Positions 8,008-16,495 of a stretch of DNA of 42,630 bases are shown piece after piece. The notes beneath the pieces are model-generated. The model was not told the DNA's origin. It saw only the letters and a program-made list of their open reading frames with translations, and made no database searches. Source of the stretch: Candidatus Sysuiplasma jiujiangense (GTDB taxonomy: Archaea > Thermoplasmatota > Thermoplasmata > Sysuiplasmatales > Sysuiplasmataceae). How positions within the stretch are numbered: position 1 is the first letter of the stretch; each line of letters starts with the position of its first letter. The stretch is taken from assembly GCA_019721075.1 (NCBI GenBank), contig JAHEAD010000015.1, forward strand, positions 3,509 through 46,138. The letters are read 5' to 3'. A program made the position numbers and the translations under genes.

Positions 8008-8629
8008 TGCCTCAGATTTGTCAGGGGAGAACGGGTGAAAAAAAGAAGGCTTACTGCCCGCATGCACGGGTGCAAAACTGTTAATGGCACAAGACAGGCG
8101 GAGCGAAACTGGTTCCATAAGAACTGAAGATGGCACTATTGGGGGGTTCATCGTTCATCCTCCGTCACCTGCTGTTGCCCTTCACCCTTCCATCATATAT
8201 GTAGCTTCGTACGAATGCATTCTATGATTATTTTCCGCCTGCGGATTACAACTGCCAAAACTGAACGGATGCTTATCAAAACTTGAAAAATGCATGCATT
8301 CCGGAAAGATTCCGCTACCCGGAGCCAAACACTGCATGTTTGTGAGCTGCTGACAGCCGATCAAAAAGAATGAAGCGCTCTTCAGTCGTGCAGTATAAGT
8401 GTCTGTCACGATGCCCGTCCTGGCGCTGCCTTTCCTTTCACTGCTTGCCTGGGATGCAGCATCACTCCGCACCTGTCAGCAGTTTCCTGCGGGAGAGCAG
8501 TGGCACAGATCTGTGAAAACTTCACTTCCGGAATAGCCCGTCGGTCGTTATCAAACCAATGAACTTGCATACTGAAGCTTTTTATTTCATTACCCGATGG
8601 AAAATGCGAAATTGTGATTGTGATCTTGT
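8008..8629. other. Gap between divergent NRAMP-like and PAS/receiver genes
   Basis: This stretch has the NRAMP-like promoter at one end and, at 8579-8588, a TATA-like tttttatttc some 45 bases before the signalling gene. A 96-codon reverse frame at 8182-8472 has a low-complexity, Ser/Cys-rich product with no family features and is not called. Nothing else is recognised. Confidence 0.5.
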
Positions 8630-10342
8630 ATGCGTTCCGGGAACGGTGGAATAAAAATACTCTACGTTGACGACGAGTGTTTTCTACACGATCCGTTCAA
8701 GCTCTACATGGAGAAGGACGGCGAATTCCTCGTCGATGCCGTGGACTCGGCAAATAAGGCGCTGGAAAGGCTGTCCTCCGGCCACTACGATGCTGTTGTG
8801 TCTGACTACCAGATGCCCGGAATGGACGGGATAGGATTTTTGAAGCATCTCCGTTCGAAAGACAGGAAGATTCCGTTCATTCTGTTTACCGGGAGGGGGA
8901 GGGAGGAAGTGGCAATCGAAGCAATAAACAGCGGTGCAGACTTCTACTTACAGAAGGGAGGAGACATTTCTTCCCAGTTCGCTGAACTCACCCATTTCAT
9001 CAAAGGTGTGGTTGAAAGCCGTGAAGCGGAGGAAGAGCTCGTAGCGATGGAAAGGAAACTCACATCCTTCTTCGCGCACACAGCTGATGCCATCGTCCTC
9101 TTTGACGGCGGCGGAAATGTGCTCAACATCAACGCTGCCGCGGAACAGCTCTTCGGAGCGACCGAAAGCGAACTTGCGGGCAGGAGACTCACGCTGCGCG
9201 GTGAAGGTGCAACAGCAAGATTCGATGAGATATTCAGAAAGACTGTTGAGAAGGGGACTCCGATGAGCCATGACGAAGTGCTGGAGAGGAGTGACGGCGG
9301 CCGTTTGTACCTGAGCGTCAGTATGACGCCGATAAGGGATGCATCCGGTGGTGTTGCGTTCGTCGCCTGCACGATCAGGGATGTGACAGACAAGACACGT
9401 TCCCAGGCGCTTGTGAGGGCCATACGCGATACGTCCATTGCGGTGCTCAGGGAAAGACCGCTTGACGGCATTCTTTCATATCTGTGCGGCACCGTAGCGG
9501 AGATATTCCAGTTCAGGGGAGTCGGCGTATTTCTCAAGGAGAATGACGGTTCTCTCAGACTTCTGTCGAGGGCGGAAAATATGCCGGAGTTCGGGATGGA
9601 AAAGGCGGTACGATGGGATGACAGCCCCGGCGGAAGAACACTGACAGGCAGTGCGGTGCGAACCGGCAGGATCCGGGTGGGCCGTATTGACGATCCTGAT
9701 TGCATTGAGTGGAAGGATATTGTGGGGAAGGACGGTTACGATTCGGTCATTTCCATACCGATTGTATCAGGGGACCAGACAATGGGCGCAATGACCGTGG
9801 TAGGCAGCGACCTACGGAAAATTTCAGCTGAAGCGATAGGACAACTGGAAAACGCAGCGGAAGCCATAAGCATTGCAATACAGTCATCGCGGCAAAGGGA
9901 AAAACAGAAGCTTCTGGAGGCAGCCCTCGAGAGCGCGAGCGACACTGTAGTTCTCACCGACAAGGAAGGCATAATCGAATGGGCAAACCACGCATTCACG
10001 CTAACCACCGGTTATACCCTCGATGAGGTGAAGGGCAGGACGCCACGGGTGTTGAAATCAGGGAAGCACGACGCCGCTTTCTACAAAAACCTCTGGAATA
10101 CTATACTTTCCGGAAAGGTGTTCCATGCAAGACTCACGAACAGACGCAAGAATGGCGAACTGTACATAGAGGATACTGTTATCACCCCGGTGGCGAATGA
10201 AAAAGGCACCATCTCGAACTTCATTGCTATAAAGAGGGACGTAACAGAGCAGATGACCTTGATGAAGAACTGCGGAAGAGCGAGGAGAGATACAGGACGA
10301 TGCTCGAGGGCATCGGCGAAACATACTTCGAGATCGATCTGA
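8630..10342 (+). CDS. Receiver-PAS-GAF-PAS signalling protein, frameshifted before its last PAS
   Basis: The readable frame gives a response-regulator receiver domain (residues 1-125, phospho-acceptor Asp59 in VSDYQMPGMDG), a PAS domain (about 140-255), a GAF domain (about 265-415) and a second PAS with PAC motif (about 430-540, ending IKRDVTEQM). No histidine-kinase or DNA-binding domain is visible, so it is a phosphorelay or ligand-sensing node rather than a complete kinase. After codon 544 (about 10259) the frame is lost. Adding one base near 10260 restores DEELRKSEERYRTMLEGIG and joins it to the PAS domain at 10300-10665. The last 25 residues of the present frame are therefore out-of-frame sequence. 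A sequencing error is the alternative to a real mutation. Confidence 0.85.
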   Translation: MRSGNGGIKILYVDDECFLHDPFKLYMEKDGEFLVDAVDSANKALERLSSGHYDAVVSDYQMPGMDGIGFLKHLRSKDRKIPFILFTGRGREEVAIEAINSGADFYLQKGGDISSQFAELTHFIKGVVESREAEEELVAMERKLTSFFAHTADAIVLFDGGGNVLNINAAAEQLFGATESELAGRRLTLRGEGATARFDEIFRKTVEKGTPMSHDEVLERSDGGRLYLSVSMTPIRDASGGVAFVACTIRDVTDKTRSQALVRAIRDTSIAVLRERPLDGILSYLCGTVAEIFQFRGVGVFLKENDGSLRLLSRAENMPEFGMEKAVRWDDSPGGRTLTGSAVRTGRIRVGRIDDPDCIEWKDIVGKDGYDSVISIPIVSGDQTMGAMTVVGSDLRKISAEAIGQLENAAEAISIAIQSSRQREKQKLLEAALESASDTVVLTDKEGIIEWANHAFTLTTGYTLDEVKGRTPRVLKSGKHDAAFYKNLWNTILSGKVFHARLTNRRKNGELYIEDTVITPVANEKGTISNFIAIKRDVTEQMTLMKNCGRARRDTGRCSRASAKHTSRSI

Positions 10343-10665
10343 ACGGCAACCTCACATTATTCAGCGACACGCTTTGCGGGATAACCGGGTATTCGCGGGA
10401 GGAGCTTGCCGGCATGAATTACAGAAACTACGTCAGCAGGAAGACCGCAGAGAGATTATACGAAGTCTTTGACAATGTGTTTCTTACAGGCAGGCTCGAG
10501 GCGGGAGTCGACTGCGAAATAGCAGGGAAGCAAGGCAAGGGCACATTGATGGAGGCATCAGTACAGCTCATGAAGGACAAGGACGGCAAACCGGAAGGAT
10601 TCAGTGGCCTGGTCAGAGAGATGACTGCAGGCTGTCACGATCATTCAAAGGGACACAAACAGTAA
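10300..10665 (+). CDS. Final PAS domain of the upstream signalling gene, separated by a frameshift
   Basis: This frame encodes one PAS domain: ETYFEIDLNGNLTLFSD, then GITGYSREELAGMNYRNYV and the PAC strand QLMKDKDGKPEGFSGLV. Coding-like sequence in this frame begins before the Met at 10300 (DEELRKSEERYR), which is the normal linker from the preceding PAS. It is best read as the C-terminus of the 8630 gene displaced by a one-base deletion. Translation from Met 10300 as a stand-alone 121-residue PAS protein is possible. A diverged second copy of this domain lies at 13888-14212. Confidence 0.75.
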   Translation: MLEGIGETYFEIDLNGNLTLFSDTLCGITGYSREELAGMNYRNYVSRKTAERLYEVFDNVFLTGRLEAGVDCEIAGKQGKGTLMEASVQLMKDKDGKPEGFSGLVREMTAGCHDHSKGHKQ

Positions 10666-10829
10666 GCGGTTGGACAGAAATGAAATACAGACTTCATAGC
10701 AACTGCATCCAGCTCCATTTGAGGGCATGTCCAATCAGCGCAGAAGCTTTGTGAAAAAACCCGCCGGCTGCCGAATTTTCTTCACTTGAAGGCTTCCGCT
10801 CAGCGTCTTTGAACTGCTTCATCGCCTCA

Positions 10830-11247
10830 TCAGCCTACCGCTCCTGCCTGAGTCACAGGCAGACACACTGGGTTGGACCGCGACCAGATGTTCCTCGCAG
10901 CATTCAGGTCACGGTCATGTGCGGCACCACAGGGGCATTGCCACACCTTCTCCGCTTCGAGTTTGCGGTTCACTTTCCCGCACACGGAGCATTTCTTTGG
11001 CGTACTCCACAGCGACACCGGCCCACGCCGCCTTGTACTCTGTCGCTTGCTGCAGCATCGAGAAAGGCCATCTGTTTATGCGTCGCCTGATTGATCGGCC
11101 GTTGCCATTGCCCTTCCTCTTTGACCTGCGTATGTGCTTCAGCTTCTCCATCACAATGACAAAGGATGTGTCCGGCGCCTCGGACTTCAGTCCTTCCGCT
11201 CTCTTCCCCGGCCCGGTGAGCGTCCATTTCGCGCTGCCGGCTTCCAC
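10830..11247 (-). pseudogene. tnpB: C-terminal remnant of IS605-type tnpB
   Basis: The reverse strand carries pieces of the TnpB C-terminus in two frames. The upstream piece has the helix NRWPFSMLQQATEYKAAWAG preceding the zinc ribbon. The downstream piece (10830-11018) holds the zinc ribbon and last RuvC motif: KKCSVCGKVN, WQCPCGAAHDRDLNAARN. Between them the frame shifts and the usual 8-10 residue link before the first CxxC is missing. Everything upstream of about 11250 (the N-terminal domain and first RuvC motifs) is absent. The gene is dead. Confidence 0.85.
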
Positions 11248-11290
11248 GCAAGAAAACAGTGTGGTGAATGCTCCCGAACGATCTTCCTGA

Positions 11291-11494
11291 ATATCACCCT
11301 CCCATCAGATATTCGACCGGGCGTATCTACTGCTCAAGGGCCTCAGGAAGCTGAGAGGAGAAACAGGACTCACTGTGCGGACTTTCAACTTGCGAAGAGT
11401 GCTGAACATGATGGGAACGAGGAAGCAGGTGATGCAATCACCAGCTGCTGGAGCAGCACAGAAAACATCCCGGCAGAATGCAGAAGAGAGATAA
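11291..11494 (+). pseudogene. C-terminal remnant of a DDE transposase (IS1182/IS4-like)
   Basis: The frame from 11291 to the stop at 11494 encodes RAYLLLKGLRKLRGETGLTV followed by FNLRRVLNMMG. This is the signature of the C-terminus of IS1182/IS4-group transposases, where the 'LLRG..KVRGE...' helix carries the last catalytic Glu. An in-frame stop at 11288 cuts it off, and no other transposase part is seen nearby. Family assignment is from motif memory; that it is a transposase fragment is more certain than which family. Confidence 0.65.
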
Positions 11495-11608
11495 TGCCGG
11501 CATTCAATTAGGGCATTTACTTTCTGCACAGTCTCGCAGGGATTCTCTATTTATTGCCTTATTTGTTGCACTGTTTCAGATGTAATCTCTTCGATTTGAC
11601 CGGATGCG

Positions 11609-12013
11609 TTACTCGTTTTCCCGCTCCTCCATATCTTGGGACCTTGTAAGTTCGAAACCACTGACTCCCAGAGCAGACAGCGCCGGAGGAGAAACGATTA
11701 TCATACTTCTTATTTTGTCCAGAAGTTCATTTTTCTCCAGTTTCGCAAGTTTCTTCATCATACGATCCAGATCGAGGAACGACTTCCTGTTAACAGTGTA
11801 AGTCTCCAGGAGGGCGTCTACGTGCTTGCATGGGTACTCTTCAGAAGGGCAGGAACAGGAAAAGTCCAGGCGGTCATTAAGATCGACACTTGTAATGTAG
11901 CTGCCGTATCTTCCCTCAATCAGGCAGGAAAGACGGTTTCCAGTCCTCAGCCGCGCGCGGAGAAAGCCCGAATCGACGTACTCTGCCACTCTCTCTTCCC
12001 TTGAGCGCCCCAT
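11609..12013 (-). CDS. SWIM zinc-finger protein
   Basis: The 134-residue protein has a beta-rich N-terminus (VAEYVDSGFLRARL, GNRLSCLIEG) leading to a SWIM zinc motif, FSCSCPSEEYPCKHVDALL (CxC-x(n)-CxH). SWIM domains bind DNA or proteins and occur in Swi2/Snf2 partners, MuDR transposases and small archaeal proteins. The C-terminal half is a charged helix (DRMMKKLAKLEKNELLDKI). No partner helicase is adjacent. A TATA-like gatttaag lies 35-45 bases upstream on the reverse strand. It is transcribed away from the AbiE pair. Confidence 0.8.
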   Translation of the reverse strand: MGRSREERVAEYVDSGFLRARLRTGNRLSCLIEGRYGSYITSVDLNDRLDFSCSCPSEEYPCKHVDALLETYTVNRKSFLDLDRMMKKLAKLEKNELLDKIRSMIIVSPPALSALGVSGFELTRSQDMEERENE

Positions 12014-12297
12014 ATGCAGTTCCCTGCACAGTTATGTGGGTCATTCCTCTTAAATCTTCAAGTCGGTTAGACCAGAGCAGTCTGCACTCCGATGAGTGCT
12101 GTTCGCCTTTGTCGAGCATAATCACCTGAATGGTGAAGTTGTTGATTTGATCGCAACAGCCTGAGAGATCTGGTACAGTCCTTCATGCCGGAATACCCTG
12201 TTTGCATGAGGAGAACTCGAACGGGTCCTCCGCTGTGGCCAGACCGGGTTACTGCGTGCGTGTTTATAATTGTGTAACAGAATCTCCATTTTTGTGG

Positions 12298-12305
12298 ATA
12301 TATTG
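12298..12305 (+). promoter_or_regulatory. TATA box of the AbiE operon
   Basis: The sequence atatattg is centred about 24 bases before ATG 12325, the spacing for leaderless archaeal transcripts. It supports starting AbiEi at 12325 rather than at the upstream in-frame Met 12202. Confidence 0.6.
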
Positions 12306-12324
12306 TTACAAATACTTTATATCG

Positions 12325-12978
12325 ATGAATAACGGTAATACGTATGTGACCCACAACAAGGTGCGCGATGTACTGGATGAGCTGGCAGAACACAACAAAT
12401 CTGTGTTCACCCTGAATGATGCTGCAAGAATAATGAACAAACCAAAGAAGTACGTTTCCAAGTTGCTAGCCATGAGCAGGAAAGTAACGAGAATCGAAAG
12501 AGGAAAATACTTCATCACGACGGGAAAAAACATTGATTTCTACGAGATTGCCTCTCAGATTGTGTTTCCTTCATACATCAGCCTTTTTGCAGCATTTGAG
12601 TATTACGACGTTACTGACCAGGTCATAACAACTGTCAGCGTTGTCTCTCTCAAACGCCACAGACCAGTAGCTCTATACGGACACATGATCGAATTCAGGA
12701 GTATCCAGAAGAAGAGGTTTTTTGGTTATAAGAAGACAGAGAACACATATATTGCAACGATTGAAAAGGCAATCATCGATGCGCTGTACTTCAATGCTCC
12801 ACCGATGTCCTATGTACAGGAGACATTCTCGGAGGCGGTCAAAAGGGACATTATAGACGTCGATAAACTATTGGAATTCTCGAGGAGAATGAATTCCAGC
12901 AGCCTGGTGAGAAAAGTGGAATTGCTCCTCGGTCCGAGGAACAGGAGCCTGGCGGAAGAAGGGAGTCGACGTCGATGA
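12325..12978 (+). CDS. abiEi: AbiEi-type antitoxin / transcriptional regulator
   Basis: From ATG 12325 this gives 217 residues. The N-terminal winged helix-turn-helix (VFTLNDAARIMNKPKKYVSK, then KVTRIERGKYFIT) binds the operon promoter in the AbiEi family. The C-terminal antitoxin domain follows (SYISLFAAFEYYDV, SVVSLKRHRPV, FFGYKK, ATIEKAIIDALYF). In type IV AbiE systems this protein represses the operon and counters the AbiEii nucleotidyltransferase. An upstream in-frame start at 12202 would add a Cys-rich tail across the promoter and is disfavoured. The stop overlaps the next start by four bases (ATGA), coupling translation. Confidence 0.9.
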   Translation: MNNGNTYVTHNKVRDVLDELAEHNKSVFTLNDAARIMNKPKKYVSKLLAMSRKVTRIERGKYFITTGKNIDFYEIASQIVFPSYISLFAAFEYYDVTDQVITTVSVVSLKRHRPVALYGHMIEFRSIQKKRFFGYKKTENTYIATIEKAIIDALYFNAPPMSYVQETFSEAVKRDIIDVDKLLEFSRRMNSSSLVRKVELLLGPRNRSLAEEGSRRR

Positions 12979-13769
12979 TAGACGAAGGGACACTTCTGGG
13001 GTTGTCCGGCAGATTCAGTGACCAAAGGCAACTGGAGAAGGATTATCTTCTGACCCTTCTTCTGCGTGAGATTTACTCTATATTCAGCAATGATCTGATA
13101 TTCAAAGGCGGGACATCTTTGAAGTACTTTTACAATTTAAACAGATTCTCAGAGGATCTTGACTTCTCTTACACGGGACAATACGGAGCTGATGGCAGAA
13201 GATTGCTGTACCACAAGTTAAACTCTGCACTTGACAGTCTGAGCCTTCAATATGAGGTCATTGAGAGGGAACACAGAGGCAACAAGTTTGAAGGGCGAGT
13301 AATAGGCGTCAACTTTGAGGCCAGAGTTCGGGGACCGCTGAACAGGAAGCTGGGTCGGCTTCAGAACATCAAGTTGGACATAAGCACCAGGCAGGACGTC
13401 ATGTCGAATCCAGACACCAAGTATCTGCTCCCTATTTACCCGGACATAGCCACATTCACAGTTCCGGTCATGAACATTGAAGAGATAGTCGCAGAGAAAA
13501 TCGCATCAATATTCGAGAGAGACAAACTGCGTGACATATACGATCTGTATTTTCTTCTTTTTGTGAGTGGCCGCGGATATAACGAGTCCATGGTATCGGA
13601 AAAGATGAGCAGAAGAAAGGAGATTTTCGACAAAGAGAAATTACTCAGCAAGATCAATGGAGCTCTGGATAGAATGAAATGGAGATCTGAACTCTTCTAT
13701 CTTGTCAATCCGCTCCCTGAAAGCAAAGTGGTTGTCGAAAGTCTCGAAAGAGCACTAAGGAATTGTTAA
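12975..13769 (+). CDS. abiEii: AbiEii-type nucleotidyltransferase toxin
   Basis: The 264-residue protein is a DNA polymerase beta-type nucleotidyltransferase of the AbiEii/MenT family. The active-site motif is FKGGTSLKY with RFSEDLDF (Gly45, Gly46, Ser48, Asp61 and Asp63). The strand motif KLDIS and the C-terminal helix with EKIASIFERDKLRDIYDLY are also present. Family members transfer nucleotides to tRNA or other acceptors and stop growth, for example on phage infection. All motifs are intact, so the toxin should be active. A purine-rich GGAAGAAGGGAG precedes the start inside abiEi. The stop codon lies inside a perfect hairpin. Confidence 0.92.
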   Translation: MIDEGTLLGLSGRFSDQRQLEKDYLLTLLLREIYSIFSNDLIFKGGTSLKYFYNLNRFSEDLDFSYTGQYGADGRRLLYHKLNSALDSLSLQYEVIEREHRGNKFEGRVIGVNFEARVRGPLNRKLGRLQNIKLDISTRQDVMSNPDTKYLLPIYPDIATFTVPVMNIEEIVAEKIASIFERDKLRDIYDLYFLLFVSGRGYNESMVSEKMSRRKEIFDKEKLLSKINGALDRMKWRSELFYLVNPLPESKVVVESLERALRNC

Positions 13770-13792
13770 TGTTATTCATTAACAATTCCTTA
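13756..13792 (+). terminator. Perfect 16-bp inverted repeat over the abiEii stop codon
   Basis: Left arm 13756-13771 (TAAGGAATTGTTAATG), five-base loop TTATT, right arm 13777-13792 the exact reverse complement. The abiEii stop (13767-13769) lies in the left arm. It has no T-run, so it is not a classic intrinsic terminator. It could protect the mRNA end, end transcription, or be a recombination or binding site. Confidence 0.7.
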
Positions 13793-13887
13793 ACAGACGT
13801 CGGACTGTTAAAACCTGAAAATAAAAATGTAAAGAGTTCGAAGCTTTAATTTTTGTTTATGTTTACTGTAGTGTCGTCGAACAGTGT

Positions 13888-14328
13888 GAGGTCGATCTGA
13901 AAGGCAACCTCACATTGTTCGACGATGCACTTTGCGGGATAACCGGTTATTCGCGGGAAGAGCTTGCCGGAATGAATTACAGAAACTACGTCAGCATGGA
14001 AACGGCAGAGAGACTGTATCAGGTCTTTCATGGTGTGTTTCTCACAGGTAAGCCTGAAACGGGGGTCAGTTGCGAAATACTGGGGAAGAATGGCAAGGCC
14101 AGATGGGTGGAGGTTTCGATACAGCTCATGAAGGACAAGAACGGCAAACCGGAAGGATTCAGGGGCCTTGTAAGAGAAATGACAACAAGCTGCCATGAGC
14201 TTCAAATGCACACAAACAGCGTTGAAGGAAGCTGGCATATGATGATATTCATAAAGGGAACAGGGCGCATTTCAGTCTCTCAGGCGGTCAGTAGTCCCGG
14301 TCAAAGAGTATTCCATCCCCTGAGGTAA
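13888..14328 (+). pseudogene. Orphan PAS domain, diverged duplicate of the one at 10300-10665
   Basis: Translation gives EVDLKGNLTLFDDALCGITG, then YSREELAGMNYRNYVS, and the PAC part RWVEVSIQLMKDKNGKPEGF. Matching to the 10330-10663 segment is close at DNA level across about 330 bases and ends near the shared cacaaacag. After that the frame continues into unrelated residues to 14328. The first in-frame Met (13915) lies inside the PAS fold, so a start there would truncate the domain. I therefore call it a gene fragment; expression as a small PAS protein is not excluded. Confidence 0.7.
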
Positions 14329-14573
14329 CCACCTGACTGCAACAATAACGGTTAAGCTGAAAGGGCTAAAGGCTAAAAAGTTCATTGAGAAGAAAGCCGG
14401 AGACCCGGTGCATTGCTGCACTAAGCTGTCAGATACCAGAAGACACCATCAACCGATCACCATTCAGTCGAAACTGAAAGCACAGGGACCAGCAAGCAGC
14501 TCCTTCACTCAGGCGGCTGCTGTTTCTTGGGCAGGGCAATGGGGTTCCCGCCAGATTATTTTAAAGCACCGGT

Positions 14574-15671
14574 TTAAAGTTCTGTGAATGATTTTGCCCT
14601 TTTCGAATCAAGCATGCGTATCACCGCAACCATAAGTCTGACGGCCGCATCGATATCATCAAGACTTGCAATCGCCGAATGCGAATGTATATGCCTTGTA
14701 GGAACACCAATAACAATAGAAGGGCAGCCTGCTCTGTTCATGTGAAACTTTCCCGCGTCTGTTCCGCCGCGGGACACGGTCGAAAGCTGATATGGAATGC
14801 GCTCTTTCTCTGCTGTGTCTATGACAAACGATTTGAGTTCCTGGTTTGGTATCATTGATGCGTCAAAGGTGAGTATCGAAGGTCCCTTGCCGATACGGGA
14901 CGGAGCTTCGCTTGGCTTTATTCCCGGAACATCGCCCGCAATGTCCACCTCAAGCGCAAAGGCGACGTCTGGATCGACGATGTGTGAAACTGTCTGTGCT
15001 CCGCGGAGACCGACTTCCTCCTGAACGGTCGCCGCCATGAAAACCGTGTTGGGATGGTCAACATGCTTTTTCCGGAGATGCTTAAGCACCTGGAGGCCCA
15101 CAAACGTCCCGACCCTGTCATCGAACGCCTTTCCTATCACGCAGCTGTTCCTTCCCGTGGACAGAAAGGACGCATCGGGCGCAACCGGATCGCCTATCTT
15201 TATGCCGAAATCCCTTTCAACCTCTTTTCTTCCGGTCGCACCGACGTCAATGTACATGGAGGTTAGCCTGACAACCTTCTCCCTTTCTTCGGGCGCAAGG
15301 AGGTGTGGAGGCTTGCTGGAAATTACACCTGTTACATCCCCTTTGCCTGCCCTTATCCTGACCCTCTGACCGAGCAGAACCTGATCAAACCATCCTCCAA
15401 GCGGGCTGAATGAGATGAAACCGGTCTGTTCGTCTATGCCGGTAACGACAAATCCGACCTCATCCATATGCCCGGCCATCAGGATTCTGGGTGATTCCTC
15501 CTTTCCTGACTTCCTGAATATCACTGAACCAAGCTTGTCAAAAGAGACGCTGTCGGCAAAAGGGCTTCCTGCCTCTTTGACTATTCCCGCCGGTTCACGT
15601 TCGAAACCCGATGGGCCGAAGGATTCTGAAAGCCTCTTCAGCAGTTCCGTGTCTTCTTTTGCAAATGTCAT
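14574..15671 (-). CDS. M42 family metallo-aminopeptidase (TET type)
   Basis: The 365-residue length is normal for M42 peptidases, which form dodecameric TET particles that trim peptides in the cytosol. Metal and catalytic residues are all present: His68 and Asp70 (AGHMDEVGF), Asp184 (KAFDDRVG), Glu218/Glu219 (VQEEVGLRGA), Asp243 (LEVD) and His331 (TRHIHSH). The RGGTDAGKFH motif of the family is intact. A PDZ-like insertion spans about residues 75-160. A TATA-like stretch at 15692-15703 lies 21-32 bases before the ATG, so the transcript is probably leaderless. It stands alone. Confidence 0.93.
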   Translation of the reverse strand: MTFAKEDTELLKRLSESFGPSGFEREPAGIVKEAGSPFADSVSFDKLGSVIFRKSGKEESPRILMAGHMDEVGFVVTGIDEQTGFISFSPLGGWFDQVLLGQRVRIRAGKGDVTGVISSKPPHLLAPEEREKVVRLTSMYIDVGATGRKEVERDFGIKIGDPVAPDASFLSTGRNSCVIGKAFDDRVGTFVGLQVLKHLRKKHVDHPNTVFMAATVQEEVGLRGAQTVSHIVDPDVAFALEVDIAGDVPGIKPSEAPSRIGKGPSILTFDASMIPNQELKSFVIDTAEKERIPYQLSTVSRGGTDAGKFHMNRAGCPSIVIGVPTRHIHSHSAIASLDDIDAAVRLMVAVIRMLDSKRAKSFTEL

Positions 15672-15691
15672 GATGGCAGTAAAAGCATGGG

Positions 15692-15703
15692 CATTATTTA
15701 TTT
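15692..15703 (-). promoter_or_regulatory. TATA box of the M42 peptidase gene
   Basis: The reverse strand reads aaataaataatg at the distance expected for a leaderless transcript starting near ATG 15671. Confidence 0.5.
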
Positions 15704-15791
15704 CCGACCCGCCATATTGTGTGGCGGTCTGGCGGCCCTTTCCTGTACCCTCCCTGCAGCGATAGCAGGAATACCGAGCCAGTAAGGTCCG

Positions 15792-16289
15792 TCAGCCCTT
15801 CTGCTGATCTTTCATTTCGTCCCGGCCTTTGACGATCAGGAGCTGGACCTCGATGTTCTGCCACGCTTCCCTGCTCTTCCAGGGATTGCCATCATATACC
15901 TCCCTGAAGCGTCCTGTTCTTGCAATCGTGCCGTCCTTCCTTCTCCATCTTATCCAGTCATTTATGGCATGATAGACTATCGATGATGACACCTGATCCG
16001 GATTAAATTTCACGCTCACGACGTCGAAGGGTTTGAGCGTACGGACGCTTACACCGCCGCTGCCTCTGGCCTTCCCTTTCAGTTCGATGCAGGCTTCCCA
16101 CTTTATCCTGTCCTCTCCTTCGGCCTGTTCTGTGAATATCCACTTCCCCCCACGCAATCCCCTGGACGTGATCCACTTTTCGACCTTTTCAAATGAAGTT
16201 CTTATTGCCCTGTCGCTGTAGGCAGCCTCAGTCGTTATGCAGGCAACTGTGTAGCCCGGCGCACGTTTTATCCTGAAATCAACAGCCAT
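15792..16289 (-). CDS. GyrI-like / AraC effector-binding domain protein
   Basis: This 165-residue protein is a stand-alone GyrI-like domain without a DNA-binding part. It has duplicated beta-alpha-beta halves starting DFRIKRAPGYTVACITT and RIKWEACIELKG, with a conserved basic-aromatic patch (NDWIRWRRKDG). The fold binds small hydrophobic ligands and in some members hydrolyses them. A ribosome binding site (AGAGGAGAT, 16301-16309 on the reverse strand) and a TATA-like gttttaagg further up (16332-16341) support the ATG at 16289. The ligand is unknown. Confidence 0.7.
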   Translation of the reverse strand: MAVDFRIKRAPGYTVACITTEAAYSDRAIRTSFEKVEKWITSRGLRGGKWIFTEQAEGEDRIKWEACIELKGKARGSGGVSVRTLKPFDVVSVKFNPDQVSSSIVYHAINDWIRWRRKDGTIARTGRFREVYDGNPWKSREAWQNIEVQLLIVKGRDEMKDQQKG

Positions 16290-16462
16290 ATCGCTCGATC
16301 TCCTCTTCTATGATAACGCATTGTCCCTTAAAACAATACTGTCCCCGCTTGGGTGCATATCAGGACGGGCGACACTAACCTGGCCGAATGAAACCGGACG
16401 CCAGACAGGATTTAAATCATGCAACCTAATCCGACGGAATATTCAGTCAGCGCGAGAGGATC

Positions 16463-16470
16463 TATTAATA
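16463..16470 (+). promoter_or_regulatory. TATA box of the peroxiredoxin gene
   Basis: The sequence tattaata is centred about 29 bases before ATG 16496, with no ribosome binding site between, which fits a leaderless transcript. Confidence 0.65.
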
Positions 16471-16495
16471 TTGCAGCCGGGCCTTTAGTATCGCG

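Noticed and set aside
8182-8472. 96-residue reverse-strand frame between NRAMP-like and PAS genes
   Set aside because: No family features, odd composition, and it sits between two divergent promoters.
8944-9705. 253-residue reverse-strand frame inside the signalling gene
   Set aside because: It is antisense to clearly conserved PAS and GAF domains and its product is Ser-rich and featureless.
10700-10829. Right end of the tnpB remnant with a guide-RNA tail
   Set aside because: No GGATGTCA-type terminus or palindrome could be seen after the zinc-ribbon stop, so only the coding remnant is called.
13846-14238. 130-residue reverse-strand frame over the second PAS copy
   Set aside because: The forward translation matches a PAS domain and the first copy; the reverse frame is its shadow.
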